64,000 bases of DNA. Origin: Desulfoarculaceae bacterium. GTDB taxonomy: Bacteria > Desulfobacterota > Desulfobulbia > Desulfobulbales > Desulfocapsaceae. A program made the position numbers and the translations under genes. The stretch spans positions 1 to 64,000 of the forward strand of contig JAHYIV010000005.1 of assembly GCA_019429465.1 (NCBI GenBank). The letters run 5' to 3'. The notes beneath the pieces were generated by a model, which saw nothing but the letters and a program-made list of their open reading frames with translations, made no database searches and had not been told where the DNA came from. Below, piece after piece: positions 43,230 to 50,879 of this stretch (the stretch's first letter is position 1; each line of letters opens with the position of its first letter).

Positions 43230-44069
43230 ATGCATGGCATATTAAAAGAGAAACTAGCCGAGGTTCAATGGGGAGCATGGTCTCTGATCGCCCTTTTCAT
43301 TTCGGTGCTCTCAGGGGTGCTGGTTGCCTACCACTATGACCCGACCACTCCGCTCTACTCTGCCAGCTCCCTTGATGTACTTGTTCCTTTTGGCGACTAT
43401 TTCCGCTCGCTCCATTTCTATTCCAGCCAGTTGTTCTTCCTGCTCTCCATCGTCCATCTCTGGGCCATCTTCAAACATAGCGACACCTATAGCCGAAACC
43501 AATGGCTCAGGCTGACCGCCACCCTGCCAGTGGGACTGCTCATTCTCTTTTCCGGTTACGTCCTGCGGGGAGACAGCACCGGCTCCTCCGCCGGCCTGAT
43601 TGGTGAAAATATCATTACCGCCATTCCCGTCATGGGAACCATCTTCAATGATCTCCTCTTCTCCATCAGCGATGAAGGGATGAAACGGATCTATGTTAAT
43701 CATATCATTAGCTTCGGCATAGTGTGGGGAGTCCTTATCTGGGAACATCTCCGCCGCTACCGAACCTCTTTCCGCCAGCATCCTCTGCTGACTGCCGTTA
43801 TTCTTCTTTTCGGCCTTCTGCTCACTGCCCCGTTTGAGCCCGAAAGACTAGGGCTTGCACACATCAATGGCCCCTGGTTTTTTCTCGGCCTCCAGGAACT
43901 GCTCAGGTTCCTCCCCCCCCTGGTGGCCGGGGTCATCTTCCCCTCCACCCTGATCCTGGCCCTATTCTTCCTGCAACGAAACAGCAAATACTCATCCCAG
44001 GCTCTCAACTTCATCCTCGGCTGGCTTGGACTCTATGCCATCCTCTCAGCTGTTGCCCTCTGTCGCTGA
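43230..44069 (+). CDS. Cytochrome b of a Rieske/cytochrome b complex
   Basis: Integral membrane protein of 279 residues with four N-terminal haem-binding helices. Haem ligands are H62-x13-H76 and H158-x14-H173, the standard b6f/bc1 spacing, and RIYVNHI is the familiar motif near the fourth helix. The C-terminal part has about three more TM segments and weak similarity to the bc1 subunit-IV region. No cytochrome c1 or f gene follows, so the electron acceptor must be encoded elsewhere. Confidence 0.92.
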   Translation: MHGILKEKLAEVQWGAWSLIALFISVLSGVLVAYHYDPTTPLYSASSLDVLVPFGDYFRSLHFYSSQLFFLLSIVHLWAIFKHSDTYSRNQWLRLTATLPVGLLILFSGYVLRGDSTGSSAGLIGENIITAIPVMGTIFNDLLFSISDEGMKRIYVNHIISFGIVWGVLIWEHLRRYRTSFRQHPLLTAVILLFGLLLTAPFEPERLGLAHINGPWFFLGLQELLRFLPPLVAGVIFPSTLILALFFLQRNSKYSSQALNFILGWLGLYAILSAVALCR

Positions 44070-44159
44070 CCGCAAGAGAGGCTCCTTGCTACTTGCCAAC
44101 TTAGAGGCCTGACCCCGGATCTTCTTGACCCCGGATCTTCTCGGATCTTGCTCATCATG

Positions 44160-44198
44160 TTGACCAACAATATATTTAGTGCTATATTATAGCACTAA
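44160..44198 (+). promoter_or_regulatory. Promoter and palindromic operator of the first TA pair
   Basis: TTGACC, 17 bases, TATATT form a promoter. Over the -10 lies a perfect palindrome with arms TTAGTGCTA and TAGCACTAA (44176-44198). Such an operator fits autorepression by the antitoxin-toxin complex. The antitoxin start lies 30 bases downstream. Confidence 0.82.
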
Positions 44199-44227
44199 TC
44201 AATAATCAAAAAAACATGGAGGTTTCT

Positions 44228-44503
44228 ATGCCTGCTTTAGCTAAACAGCCCTGCATCAAAATGATTGGTGCAAATGGTCAGATTTCAATTGGTAAACAAT
44301 TTGCCGGTCGTCCAGTACTGGTTGAAGAGCAAGAGCCAGGTGTTTGGTTGGTACGAACCGCCACAATCACTCCCGACAACGAACGTTGGCTTCACGAAGT
44401 TCAAGCCGCGACTGATCTTACGCGTGCTATGAATTGGGCCCAAACGACCCCCCCCAGTGATACCAATACGGATAATGTCATCAAGAAGCTTACCAATGGC
44501 TAA
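44228..44503 (+). CDS. Putative antitoxin of an unclassified TA pair
   Basis: A 91-residue protein starting MPALAKQPCIKMIGANGQISIGKQFAGRPV. The first half resembles a small beta-rich DNA-binding (AbrB-like) fold by sequence character only. The C-terminal half (DNERWLHEVQAATDLTRAMNWAQT) is helical and may wrap the toxin. ATG 44228 lies five bases after GGAGG, whereas the ORF start at 44216 includes the ribosome site. The toxin gene overlaps it by eight bases. A palindromic operator lies upstream. Confidence 0.7.
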   Translation: MPALAKQPCIKMIGANGQISIGKQFAGRPVLVEEQEPGVWLVRTATITPDNERWLHEVQAATDLTRAMNWAQTTPPSDTNTDNVIKKLTNG

Positions 44504-44822
44504 GAAAGATTCACATTCTCTAGTCAGGCTTGACCTGAACAACCCGGTTTTCCAGGAGAATCTGCTTTCGCTGCAAAAGCCTGAACGACTCGCCGCACTT
44601 GACACTTTAAACAAGCTTCGCCAACTCACCTGGAATCAGCTTTACTGCGACAACGGCTTAAAATGGGAGAAAGTATTCAGTGTCATACCGCCCTCTGGTG
44701 TTGATGCTATCTACTCGCTACGCATCACCCAATCACGCCGGGCAACGGCATTCCGCGACGGCGATTTCATTCGCCTGCTCACCATAGCCCCAGACCACGA
44801 CAGCGCTTACGGGAAAAAATAG
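44496..44822 (+). CDS. Putative RelE-superfamily-like toxin
   Basis: A 108-residue protein. The C-terminus (IYSLRITQSRRATAFRDGDFIRLLTIAPDHDSAYG) has the arginine-rich, RelE-like strand pattern of mRNA interferases, but the family is not certain. It starts inside the antitoxin gene, so the two are co-translated. Followed directly by repeats with AGTCAAGCCTGACCCC. The alternative is an unrelated two-gene operon, which is less likely given the operator. Confidence 0.65.
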   Translation: MAKKDSHSLVRLDLNNPVFQENLLSLQKPERLAALDTLNKLRQLTWNQLYCDNGLKWEKVFSVIPPSGVDAIYSLRITQSRRATAFRDGDFIRLLTIAPDHDSAYGKK

Positions 44823-44841
44823 CGGGAGACAGAGGAATATA

Positions 44842-45238
44842 TCAATAAGTCAAGCCTGACCCCAGCATGACCCCCAGCACATGACCCCAGCACATTGTTT
44901 GTAATTTTACTTTGACCCCTTTTACTTTTGAATTAGCGCCTTTTTTTATTTTTTTCATAATCCATGATGGATTTCGGCGCATAGGCATGACCGCAACAAC
45001 ATACGCAATATTTTCGATAAGTTCATAGTAAATAGCATGGGAACCGCATGGAAAACATTTGAAACAGGCCAAATTTTTTGCTGTGAATACCAGCATATAC
45101 AATAAGTGATTCCATATCTGCAACCAAACAATCCCAGAAATATTCTCCAACACCGGTTTCCTGAAGATCGTAAAATACTTTCCCTTCATTTAAATCGTCA
45201 AATGCTTCTTCCAAAATAAAAACTTCTTTTATTTTCAT
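44842..45238 (-). pseudogene. Frameshifted RelE/ParE-type toxin
   Basis: The first frame gives MKIKEVFILEEAFDDLNEGKVFYD..FSMRFP, the N-terminal half of a ParE-type toxin. The continuation HAIYYELIENIAYVVAVMPMRRNPSWI is in another frame. The two join near 45045 if one C is added to the CCC run after TTC (RFP-HAIYY, as in intact homologues). It is either a decayed toxin or a sequencing error. The end at 44842 reads past the usual toxin end into repeat sequence. Confidence 0.8.
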
Positions 45239-45441
45239 TGATGACGACTCTTCTTGAGTTCAGAAAGTGAGATGAAACGCGCCAACCCACCTGTAATTTT
45301 TTCTTTTCTTTCCTGAAGTATTTTTTCATGCCATTCAGGAGTTTCAACTACATCGCTTTCATAGAGAAGACTCTCCCAAAGCGCCTCCATGGCTTGCAAT
45401 CGTTCTGTCGTACTCATTTTCTTTACCTCGGCAATATTCAT
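45235..45441 (-). CDS. Addiction-module antitoxin (TIGR02574/PF09720 type)
   Basis: A 68-residue protein, MNIAEVKKMSTTERLQAMEALWESLLYE. The MSxxERLxAMExLWxSL run is typical of the small antitoxins that pair with ParE-type toxins. It overlaps the toxin start by four bases. ATG 45441 follows GAGGAGG. As the toxin is frameshifted, the antitoxin may be an orphan. Confidence 0.85.
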   Translation of the reverse strand: MNIAEVKKMSTTERLQAMEALWESLLYESDVVETPEWHEKILQERKEKITGGLARFISLSELKKSRHQ

Positions 45442-45625
45442 TTCTTGATTCCTCCTCACACTCATTATTGAGTCTCAGCTTGGCTGTTGACGAACAATGT
45501 TACTCATTGCCAGAACATAAAAAGTATACCAAATATCAGACCAATAGAAAATAGAAAGCCATCGCTGGCAGGTGGGACTTCAGTCCGCTACCTGTTGGCT
45601 CGCCTCCCTGCATCATGGCAGGAGT

Positions 45626-45719
45626 AGCCTGGATGGAGCGGCAGCGGAATCCGGGGCCGGTGGGGGTTTGTGCTACGCCCTGCCCCGGATTCCATTGCAT
45701 TGCATCCGGGCTACCTGTT
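45626..45719. repeat. GTAGCC-type palindromic repeat, copy 1
   Basis: Begins GTAGCCTGGATGGAGCGGCA and ends GCATCCGGGCTACC; the ends are inverted. A close copy is at 46039-46133 and a shortened one at 46863-46905. Similar elements are common in proteobacterial intergenic DNA. Confidence 0.85.
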
Positions 45720-45828
45720 GACTCCAATCTCAAAGCCGACACAAGGTCGGGCTGCAGCCCGACAACCCCGCACGAAATCCAGACAAAAGTAACATTTCAA
45801 GACCTGACCCCAGCCATTCCTTACGCCA

Positions 45829-45992
45829 GGCTCAGGGTTGCTTTGGAACGCGCTGGCACTCCCATCGGCAGTAATGATTTACTTATTGCATCGCAAGCAA
45901 GCGCCTTGGGTCTTACTATCATCACGGGGAATGTTAAAGAATTTTCCCGCATTCCTGATTTGGCCATTGAAAACTGGCTAACGTCAAGATGA
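45829..45992 (+). pseudogene. C-terminal fragment of a VapC-type PIN toxin
   Basis: The last 54 residues (YARLRVALERAGTPIGSNDLLIASQA and TIITGNVKEFSRIPDLAIENW) match the second half of VapC toxins, including the acidic residue in GSNDLLIA. The N-terminal half with the first catalytic acid is missing; repeat DNA with GACCTGACCCC lies just upstream. No vapB remains. Confidence 0.85.
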
Positions 45993-46038
45993 AACTGAGC
46001 GTAAAGCCCAGTTGTCAACCATGACCCCACCCCCAAAA

Positions 46039-46133
46039 GTAGCCTGGATGGAGCGGCAGCGGAATCCGGGGCCGGTGGGGGGTTGAGCCAAGTCCGGTCC
46101 CGGATTCCATTGCCTTGCATCCGGGCTACCTGT
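46039..46133. repeat. GTAGCC-type palindromic repeat, copy 2
   Basis: Nearly the same as 45626-45719, including GGAATCCGGGGCCGGTGGGG and the inverted end. It separates the vapC fragment from the parDE pair, with AGTCAAGCCTGACCCC after it. Confidence 0.85.
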
Positions 46134-46188
46134 TGCCATTTTTTCTTGTTACAGAATGTCAATAAGTCAAGCCTGACCCCAACCCTGC

Positions 46189-46476
46189 CTAAGACAATTT
46201 TTTCGGCCACATCATCGATGCATGGATGACACGGAGGATATAGACGGTGTTGCCTTTCTGGATATAAGGCAAGATATAAGGAAGGTTGGGAATGACAAGC
46301 TCTCGTGTGCCCGCAACCCTGCCGGGGCGACCAAGGTTCGGCTGCAAGACCAGCAACTGCGAAGTCTGCCAAATTCGTCGGGCCACATCCTTGGCGGCCG
46401 CAGGATTATTGCCGCCAATATACTCAACGGCATCATCGAGGTTGGTTAAGGCTTTCATCGTCCACTTAACTTGCAT
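46189..46476 (-). CDS. ParE/RelE-family toxin
   Basis: A 95-residue toxin starting MQVKWTMKALTNLDDAVEYIGGNNPAAA. The ParE-like helix pair is followed by the strand region ELVIPNLPYILPYIQKGNTVYILRVIHA. ParE proteins target gyrase or act as RNases; the exact target is unknown here. It overlaps the antitoxin gene by 11 bases. The C-terminus extends slightly into repeat DNA (SMMWPKKLS). Confidence 0.88.
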   Translation of the reverse strand: MQVKWTMKALTNLDDAVEYIGGNNPAAAKDVARRIWQTSQLLVLQPNLGRPGRVAGTRELVIPNLPYILPYIQKGNTVYILRVIHASMMWPKKLS

Positions 46477-46705
46477 CTACACCCCATTTACTGAAGGCGC
46501 CTTTTACTTCGGCATCACCAGCGACTTCGCCTCGCTCAATTTCGGCAAGTCCTTCGCTGACCTCCGCCTTAAACCATTCTTCATACTCCACAAAACGCTC
46601 CAAGGCCTGCTGGATCACAAATGATCTTGGCCGGCTCAGTGATTTCGCTATTCCATCAACCCGATCAAGAAGCTGGTCGTCCATCCTAACGGTCGTCATT
46701 TTCAT
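46466..46705 (-). CDS. Ribbon-helix-helix antitoxin (ParD/CopG type)
   Basis: A 79-residue protein. The N-terminal RHH DNA-binding domain (MTTVRMDDQLLDRVDGIAKSLSRPRSFVIQQALERFV) is followed by a toxin-binding tail. ATG 46705 follows AGGAGGG. It forms a complete module with the ParE-type toxin downstream and probably represses its own promoter. Confidence 0.9.
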   Translation of the reverse strand: MKMTTVRMDDQLLDRVDGIAKSLSRPRSFVIQQALERFVEYEEWFKAEVSEGLAEIERGEVAGDAEVKGAFSKWGVDAS

Positions 46706-47269
46706 TGTTCCCTCCTGACGTTTTTGTATTCATCAAGAATACATCTAAATACACCGAAAATCAACCAGGTAACTTTGCAAAGAGTTCCATTGCCACTCAG
46801 GTGTCTTGTCAACAACATTGAGGATGCCTATTCCACTGAATCCGGCCACCGATTCTACGCCATTCCGGCCCCGGATGCCATTGCCTTGCATCCGGGCTAC
46901 CTTAACTACTTGACAACTTAGAGGCCTGACCCCGTTTTTTGCTGTTAACCCCAATCTCAAAGCCGACGCTGCAGGTCGGGCTTCAGCCCGACAACCCCGC
47001 CTGACAATTTTTGTCACCTGTTGCCATTTATTGCCAGATTAAGCCCTTGCCTGGCTGTTTTTTGGTCCGGAAAAAGAAAGGCGAGGTTAGAGAGGACAGC
47101 GTTCAGTGCCGAGAATAGTGTGATATTCCCCTGTCTTGTTTTTTTTCCACATTACTTTTGACAAATGGCATAATTTGTGAAAAGGTACTGTCAATGAAGG
47201 ACACCAGTCAGGAAAGCACTGTCCACCACGCACCACCCTTTAACCACACCCTGAGGAGGGGAACAAATC
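46706..47269. other. Gene-free repeat region upstream of the pilin
   Basis: No gene seen. It holds a shortened GTAGCC repeat (46863-46905), the unit CTACTTGACAACTTAGAGGCCTGACCCC at 46909-46936, and a GTCGGGCTTCAGCCCGAC palindrome (46977-46994) also seen near 45750. TTGACA at 47158 could be a -35 of the pilin, but no clear -10 follows; TGGCAT-N5-TTG is only a poor sigma-54 match. Confidence 0.6.
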
Positions 47270-47686
47270 ATGATGAAAGAACTTGCAAGAAAACGGAAGA
47301 ACAACCAGAAGGGCTTCACCCTGGTGGAGTTGATGATCGTCGTCGCCATCATCGGCATCCTGGCGGCCATCGCCATCCCGCAGTTTGCGGAATTCAGAAA
47401 AAGAGGCTACGTCGCTACGTTGAATAGTGATGCTAAAAATGCCTATACTGCTTCTGCAGCAATTATTGCTGATGGTAAGTCCCCTTCAACAATAGCACTT
47501 ATCCAAGCTGCGGGCTATGTCCCAACACCTGGCGTTATCCCCACTATTACATATACTGATGATTCTGATTATGTAATAAAAATAACCGAGAAAACTGGTT
47601 GGGATCTTGGTAAACCCACAGCGGAAATTGACCAGGATGGGTTATTAACACCAGCAGCAGCAGCAGCAGCAGCAGTAGTACCATAA
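47270..47686 (+). CDS. Type IV prepilin (PilA-like)
   Basis: A 138-residue prepilin. After a short basic leader the class III signal [26 protein letters not shown] is present, cut by prepilin peptidase between G and F with the conserved E at +5. The rest is a small globular part. The C-terminus ends in an alanine tract ([13 protein letters not shown]) encoded by a GCA triplet run. GAGGAGGGGAAC precedes the ATG. Near the PilY1-like gene, but alone among TA modules. Length suits a minor or major pilin. Confidence 0.92.
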   Translation: MMKELARKRKNNQKGFTLVELMIVVAIIGILAAIAIPQFAEFRKRGYVATLNSDAKNAYTASAAIIADGKSPSTIALIQAAGYVPTPGVIPTITYTDDSDYVIKITEKTGWDLGKPTAEIDQDGLLTPAAAAAAAVVP

Positions 47687-47752
47687 TAATAAAAATAAGT
47701 ACAAAGATCGGCCAGAGTTGTTACATCTTAAGGTAAGAACATCATCAGGAAA

Positions 47753-47780
47753 AAGGCTGCCTTCACGGGCAGCCTTTTTT
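47753..47780 (+). terminator. Rho-independent terminator of the pilin gene
   Basis: AAGGCTGCC, TTCAC loop, GGGCAGCCTT then a T-run. Placed 66 bases after the pilin stop. Confidence 0.88.
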
Positions 47781-48206
47781 ACATCTGGTTACATCTGGTT
47801 CCCATGCGCCGCATGGGAACCCCTCCAGGATGCGCTGCATCCCGTGGCCCAAGAGTGCCAGCTCCCCGGGTCAAGAAATGGGGTCAGGCCTCCAAGATGA
47901 CAAGATAGATATGGTGAATGGGTGAATGGGGACGTTGTTGCTTTATTGCTTTAGCAGAACAAAGAACAAAGGGGTCAGGCTCAACAAAGGGGCATCTCAC
48001 AGCCACGGGGTCAGGCCTCTAAGTTGGCAAGTAGTCCTGAAGTAAAAAAGAGAAAAAATTCATTTTTTAAGAATCGCCCACTCTCCCAGCCACCCTCCGC
48101 TTCAGCGTCCCGACAAAAAGAAAAAAGCCGAAACAGTCATTCCCCGGCAATGAAATAGGAGAAAACAAATCTGTACTTTTTACTCGTCAATACAACAAAC
48201 CAAACA
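47781..48206. other. Repeat-rich spacer before the higBA module
   Basis: No gene seen. It contains GGTTCCCATGCGCCGC and its inverse, sequence similar to 51908-52112, the motif GGGGTCAGGCCTCCAAGA, the phrase GAATGGGGACGTTG (again at 49567), and GGGGTCAGGCCTCTAAGTTG near 48015. Confidence 0.65.
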
Positions 48207-48235
48207 TTGACATGCGTAACCCAAAGGGTTACAAA
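48207..48235 (+). promoter_or_regulatory. Promoter with palindromic operator of higBA-1
   Basis: TTGACA (48207-48212), 17 bases, TACAAA (48230-48235). The spacer contains the palindrome GTAACCCAAAGGGTTAC, suited to HigA binding. Transcription should start near 48242. Confidence 0.75.
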
Positions 48236-48241
48236 CTTTTC

Positions 48242-48652
48242 ACGATTAAATCGTTCAAACATAAAGGTTTGGAAAACTTTTTCTATTCCAGCACCAAAAA
48301 AGGCATCAAACCTGAACATGCCGACAAATTGGAAAGAATATTAGACCGACTTCATGCTTCGAGTGATTTAAAAGATATGAATTATCCAAGTTCAAATTTA
48401 CACGCATTGAGTGGCGATCGAAAAGGCCAATATTCGGTGAGAGTTTCAGGGAATTGGCGTGTAATTTTTGAGTTCATCAATGGTGACGCATACATAGTCG
48501 ATTATGACGACTATCATCAGAAGATATCATATGGGAACGAGAGCAATGAAAAGACAACCAACCCACCCTGGAAAAATCTTAAAAGAAGATTATTTAAAAC
48601 CATTATCCATCACCATTCAGGACATGGCTTCCGGATTGGGTGTTTCACGTAA
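48242..48652 (+). pseudogene. HigB-like toxin with altered start and missing stop
   Basis: From IKSFKHKGLENFFYS to WRVIFEFINGDAYIVDYDDYH the sequence is a full HigB/RelE-type toxin. Related toxins begin MIKSF; here the codon before IKSF is ACG (48242), one base from ATG and exactly at the predicted transcription start. The usual stop after DYH is also absent: the frame runs on 44 residues into higA. The ATG at 48212 lies inside the -35. The toxin is probably inactive, though extended expression is possible. Confidence 0.75.
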
Positions 48653-48851
48653 GACTTTATCAAAAATCATTAATGAACATGGGGCCGTCACGCCTGACAT
48701 GGCCTTACGGTTGTCCAAGGCATTTGACACTACTCCTGAATTATGGCTCAACCTCCAAAAAAGATATGAGTTATGGCATGCAGCCCATGACTCAACAACA
48801 TGGAAAAAAGTTAAGTCCGTCTTGCCTGCCATTATGGACTCACATGCATAG
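48546..48851 (+). CDS. HigA-type antitoxin (XRE family)
   Basis: A 101-residue protein starting MKRQPTHPGKILKEDYLKPLSI. It has an HTH-XRE domain (TIQDMASGLGVSRKTLSKIINEHGAVTPDMALRLSKAF) and the WLNLQKRYELW tail of HigA proteins. It pairs with the decayed higB upstream. ATG 48531 is an alternative start. It should bind the palindrome at 48212-48228. Confidence 0.88.
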   Translation: MKRQPTHPGKILKEDYLKPLSITIQDMASGLGVSRKTLSKIINEHGAVTPDMALRLSKAFDTTPELWLNLQKRYELWHAAHDSTTWKKVKSVLPAIMDSHA

Positions 48852-48905
48852 GATTGGCATAAGAACGAGAACGGGGTCAGCTTGTAACTCTTCTGTTGTT
48901 TTTTG

Positions 48906-48934
48906 TTGACGATTGACGTTACGCGTCATATCAT
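48906..48934 (+). promoter_or_regulatory. Promoter of higBA-2, predicting leaderless higB
   Basis: TTGACG (48906-48911), 17 bases, TATCAT (48929-48934). With a start seven bases on, transcription would begin at the A of the higB ATG at 48941. TGACGTTACGCGTCA between the elements is an imperfect palindrome. Confidence 0.62.
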
Positions 48935-48940
48935 GCCGTC

Positions 48941-49225
48941 ATGATAAAATCATTCAAATGCAACGATACGGAAAAACTTTTTAATGACCTTGATGTCAGA
49001 AAGTTCAGAGGTATATCGAGAATTGCAAGGATAAAACTGGAGGTTTTGCATGCGGTTGTTTCTTTAACCAGTCTGAGGATACCTCCAGGAAACCGACTCG
49101 AGCAATTAAAAGGCGACAGAAAGGATCAGTACAGTATCAGAATCAACGATCAGTGGCGCATCTGTTTTCTGTGGAAAGAAGAAAATGTCTACAATGTTGA
49201 AATCGTAGATTATCATAAGGGGTGA
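48941..49225 (+). CDS. higB: HigB-family toxin (RelE superfamily)
   Basis: A 94-residue mRNA-interferase-type toxin, MIKSFKCNDTEKLFNDLDVRKF. It has the family strand KGDRKDQYSIRINDQWRICFLW and ends VEIVDYHKG. Toxin first, antitoxin second is the normal order for this system. No ribosome site precedes the ATG, in agreement with a leaderless transcript. The antitoxin starts four bases after its stop. Confidence 0.93.
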   Translation: MIKSFKCNDTEKLFNDLDVRKFRGISRIARIKLEVLHAVVSLTSLRIPPGNRLEQLKGDRKDQYSIRINDQWRICFLWKEENVYNVEIVDYHKG

Positions 49226-49229
49226 AAAT

Positions 49230-49556
49230 ATGGCAAAAAAGTTATCTCCAATTACGCCAGGCGATGTGCTCCTGGAAGAGTTTCTCGGGCCTATGGGTAT
49301 CAGTCAAAACCAGTTGGCAAAGGATATTCATGTCCCGGCGAACAGGATAAGTCAACTCGTGCGCGGCAGAAGGGAAATTTCTACCGATACAGCATTACGA
49401 TTAGGAAGATATTTTGGCATTGAACCGGAATTCTGGCTTAACCTGCAGGTTCGTTACAACATGAAAATTGTTCAAAGCAAGGTGGGAAAGAAAATCGAAA
49501 AAGAGGTGAAGGTCCATCACTCAAAAACACAAGACCAGAATTTTTTCCCGGCATAG
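49230..49556 (+). CDS. higA: HigA-family antitoxin
   Basis: A 108-residue XRE-type repressor. MAKKLSPITPGDVLLEEFLGPMGI is the HigA N-terminus, the helix-turn-helix is SQNQLAKDIHVPANRISQLVRGRREIS, and FWLNLQVRYNMK is the tail motif. AGGGGTGAAA lies before the ATG. Forms a complete module with higB. Confidence 0.94.
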   Translation: MAKKLSPITPGDVLLEEFLGPMGISQNQLAKDIHVPANRISQLVRGRREISTDTALRLGRYFGIEPEFWLNLQVRYNMKIVQSKVGKKIEKEVKVHHSKTQDQNFFPA

Positions 49557-49667
49557 CCGTACGGGGTGAATGGGGACGTTGCTGCTTTATTGTTTTAGTC
49601 TCGGTTCTAACTCGTGCAGGTCAGGCTTCAGCCTGATAAAAATCAGGAAAGCTCAAAAGACAAATTA

Positions 49668-50043
49668 GGTAGAGTAGGAAGCTGACTTCTCGAGCATGGT
49701 CAGGACTTTTATTTGACGCCTCGCCGCCCGCGGCTACTACGTGTCTACCAACATGTTCGTTCATCAGCTCCCCCTCATCAAACCGTACGTGCGCTATTAA
49801 CGCATACGGCTTTCCGATGTTCTTCACGCCAAGGCATGCGCCGAGCACCAGCCCGCCTTCACAGGAACCTTATACAACCCATAACGCCCGTAGAGCTCGG
49901 TCCTCGGGAAACGGTGCCGACCGGCTCCCCTACTCTTAACCTTGTGGCGCTTCATCAAGTGGATTCGCAACCGTTCTTCCGCATGGTTCCTGACCTTGAC
50001 CATAATCAGACTTGAATTCCGACAGTGAAAGTAGTTCACCCAG
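49668..50043 (-). mobile_element. Truncated group II intron (3' end)
   Basis: Matches the 3' end of the intron at 53989-56015. It contains the domain V/VI region and the last 70 or so codons of the reverse transcriptase (VNYFHCRNSS, RHKVKSRGAGRHRFP, LYGRYGLYKVP). Everything 5' is missing; the break is at CAGCCTCTCAG, where island repeat sequence begins. Both copies share GGTAGAGTAGGAA at the 3' edge. Confidence 0.88.
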
Positions 50044-50064
50044 CCTCTCAGGCTACTAAGACAA

Positions 50065-50119
50065 GGAGTCAGGACTCCAAGACGTTAACCTCATCTTGTC
50101 ATCTTGGAGGCCTGACCCC
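50065..50119. repeat. GGGGTCAGGC hairpin repeat, copy 1
   Basis: Arms GGAGTCAGGACTCCAAGA and TCTTGGAGGCCTGACCCC enclose CGTTAACCTCATCTTGTCA. Copies at 53218-53272 and 58738-58792 are nearly identical. It is followed by repeated GTGACCCCGTT units. Confidence 0.92.
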
Positions 50120-50230
50120 GCTGTGACCCGTGACCCCGTTGTGACCCCGTTGTTGATTGGATAATCAAAGAGAGGGGGGGCAGGCTTGACTGATAACCAC
50201 TTTGTCCAATCAGTCATCCTGGATTCGTTC

Positions 50231-50506
50231 TTATCGATACACCTCGTCATGACTGCCGACATCAAGCAGATGGATTTCATGATCCGCGATCAAGAGGGTC
50301 AGGGTAAGACGGTAGCTGGAGGTGATACTGATTGCCTGCACACCCTTGAGCTGGCCACCAAGGTGATGGTATCGAAGATGCGGCTGAAAAGGGTCACGCT
50401 CCAGGACACCAAGAATTGCAGCGAACTTCTCCCGCAAGTCCGGATGCCGCTTGAGAAACTTGCCAGCCGCACGAGTGAAGCCGGATGTCCACACAAGGGT
50501 GTACAT
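50231..50506 (-). CDS. RelE/YafQ-type mRNA interferase toxin
   Basis: A 91-residue toxin, MYTLVWTSGFTRAAGKFLKRHPDL. The pattern continues with HLGGQLKGVQAISITSSYRLTLTLL and DVGSHDEVYR, the last part being characteristic of RelE/YafQ-like toxins. The Phd-type antitoxin gene ends three bases upstream. Role: ribosome-dependent mRNA cleavage, by family. Confidence 0.9.
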   Translation of the reverse strand: MYTLVWTSGFTRAAGKFLKRHPDLREKFAAILGVLERDPFQPHLRYHHLGGQLKGVQAISITSSYRLTLTLLIADHEIHLLDVGSHDEVYR

Positions 50507-50509
50507 GCC

Positions 50510-50773
50510 TCAACCTTCCTGATCCAACTCTTTAAGCAGCTCTGCCGCTGTGCCGCGTTGCGCTCGGCCAGCCTGTATGTCTGCCAGTGAGGCCAGCACT
50601 CGCGCCGTGTACGCCTCGTCTTGAGCCTCCAGCAAAGCCTGATAGCGGGCTTCGGAAAGCACCACGTATTGCGGCTTATTGTTGCGGATCACATGCACGT
50701 CGCCTTGAGCAATGAGATCATCCACTGCAGCGATACCGCGCCGTTTAATTTCTTGGGCAGGTATGGTGTTCAT
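50510..50773 (-). CDS. Phd/YefM-type antitoxin
   Basis: An 87-residue antitoxin. MNTIPAQEIKRRGIAAVDDLI and HVIRNNKPQYVVLSEARYQALLEA are the Phd-like DNA-binding domain; the tail AGRAQRGTAAELLKELDQEG binds the toxin. AAAAGGAGTC precedes the ATG. The operator at 50785 is just upstream. Confidence 0.92.
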   Translation of the reverse strand: MNTIPAQEIKRRGIAAVDDLIAQGDVHVIRNNKPQYVVLSEARYQALLEAQDEAYTARVLASLADIQAGRAQRGTAAELLKELDQEG

Positions 50774-50784
50774 GTTAGACTCCT

Positions 50785-50808
50785 TTTAGTACTTGTTTAG
50801 ATACTAAA
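50785..50808 (-). promoter_or_regulatory. Operator of the Phd/RelE-type pair
   Basis: TTTAGTA and TACTAAA are inverted with 10 bases between them, 12 to 35 bases before the antitoxin start. It overlaps the position where a promoter -10 would lie. Confidence 0.65.
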
Positions 50809-50879
50809 TACCATATCAAACATAAAAAGGCAAACCCCTCTTCACTTTCCGGGTCTAAGCGGTGGGTCAATTTGTGAGC

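Noticed and set aside
45615-45828. N-terminal part of the ORF containing the vapC fragment
   Set aside because: It is translated repeat DNA (GTAGCC repeat and GTCGGGC palindrome), not PIN domain.
47158-47190. Sigma-54 promoter of the pilin gene
   Set aside because: TGGCATAATTTGTGA has GG at -24 but GA rather than GC at the -12 position, so the match is too weak to list.
50065-50119. Integron attC site
   Set aside because: The hairpin has GTTAAC in the loop but lacks the R'' and R' core pair (RYYYAAC and GTTRRRY) at its ends, and no integrase gene is present.
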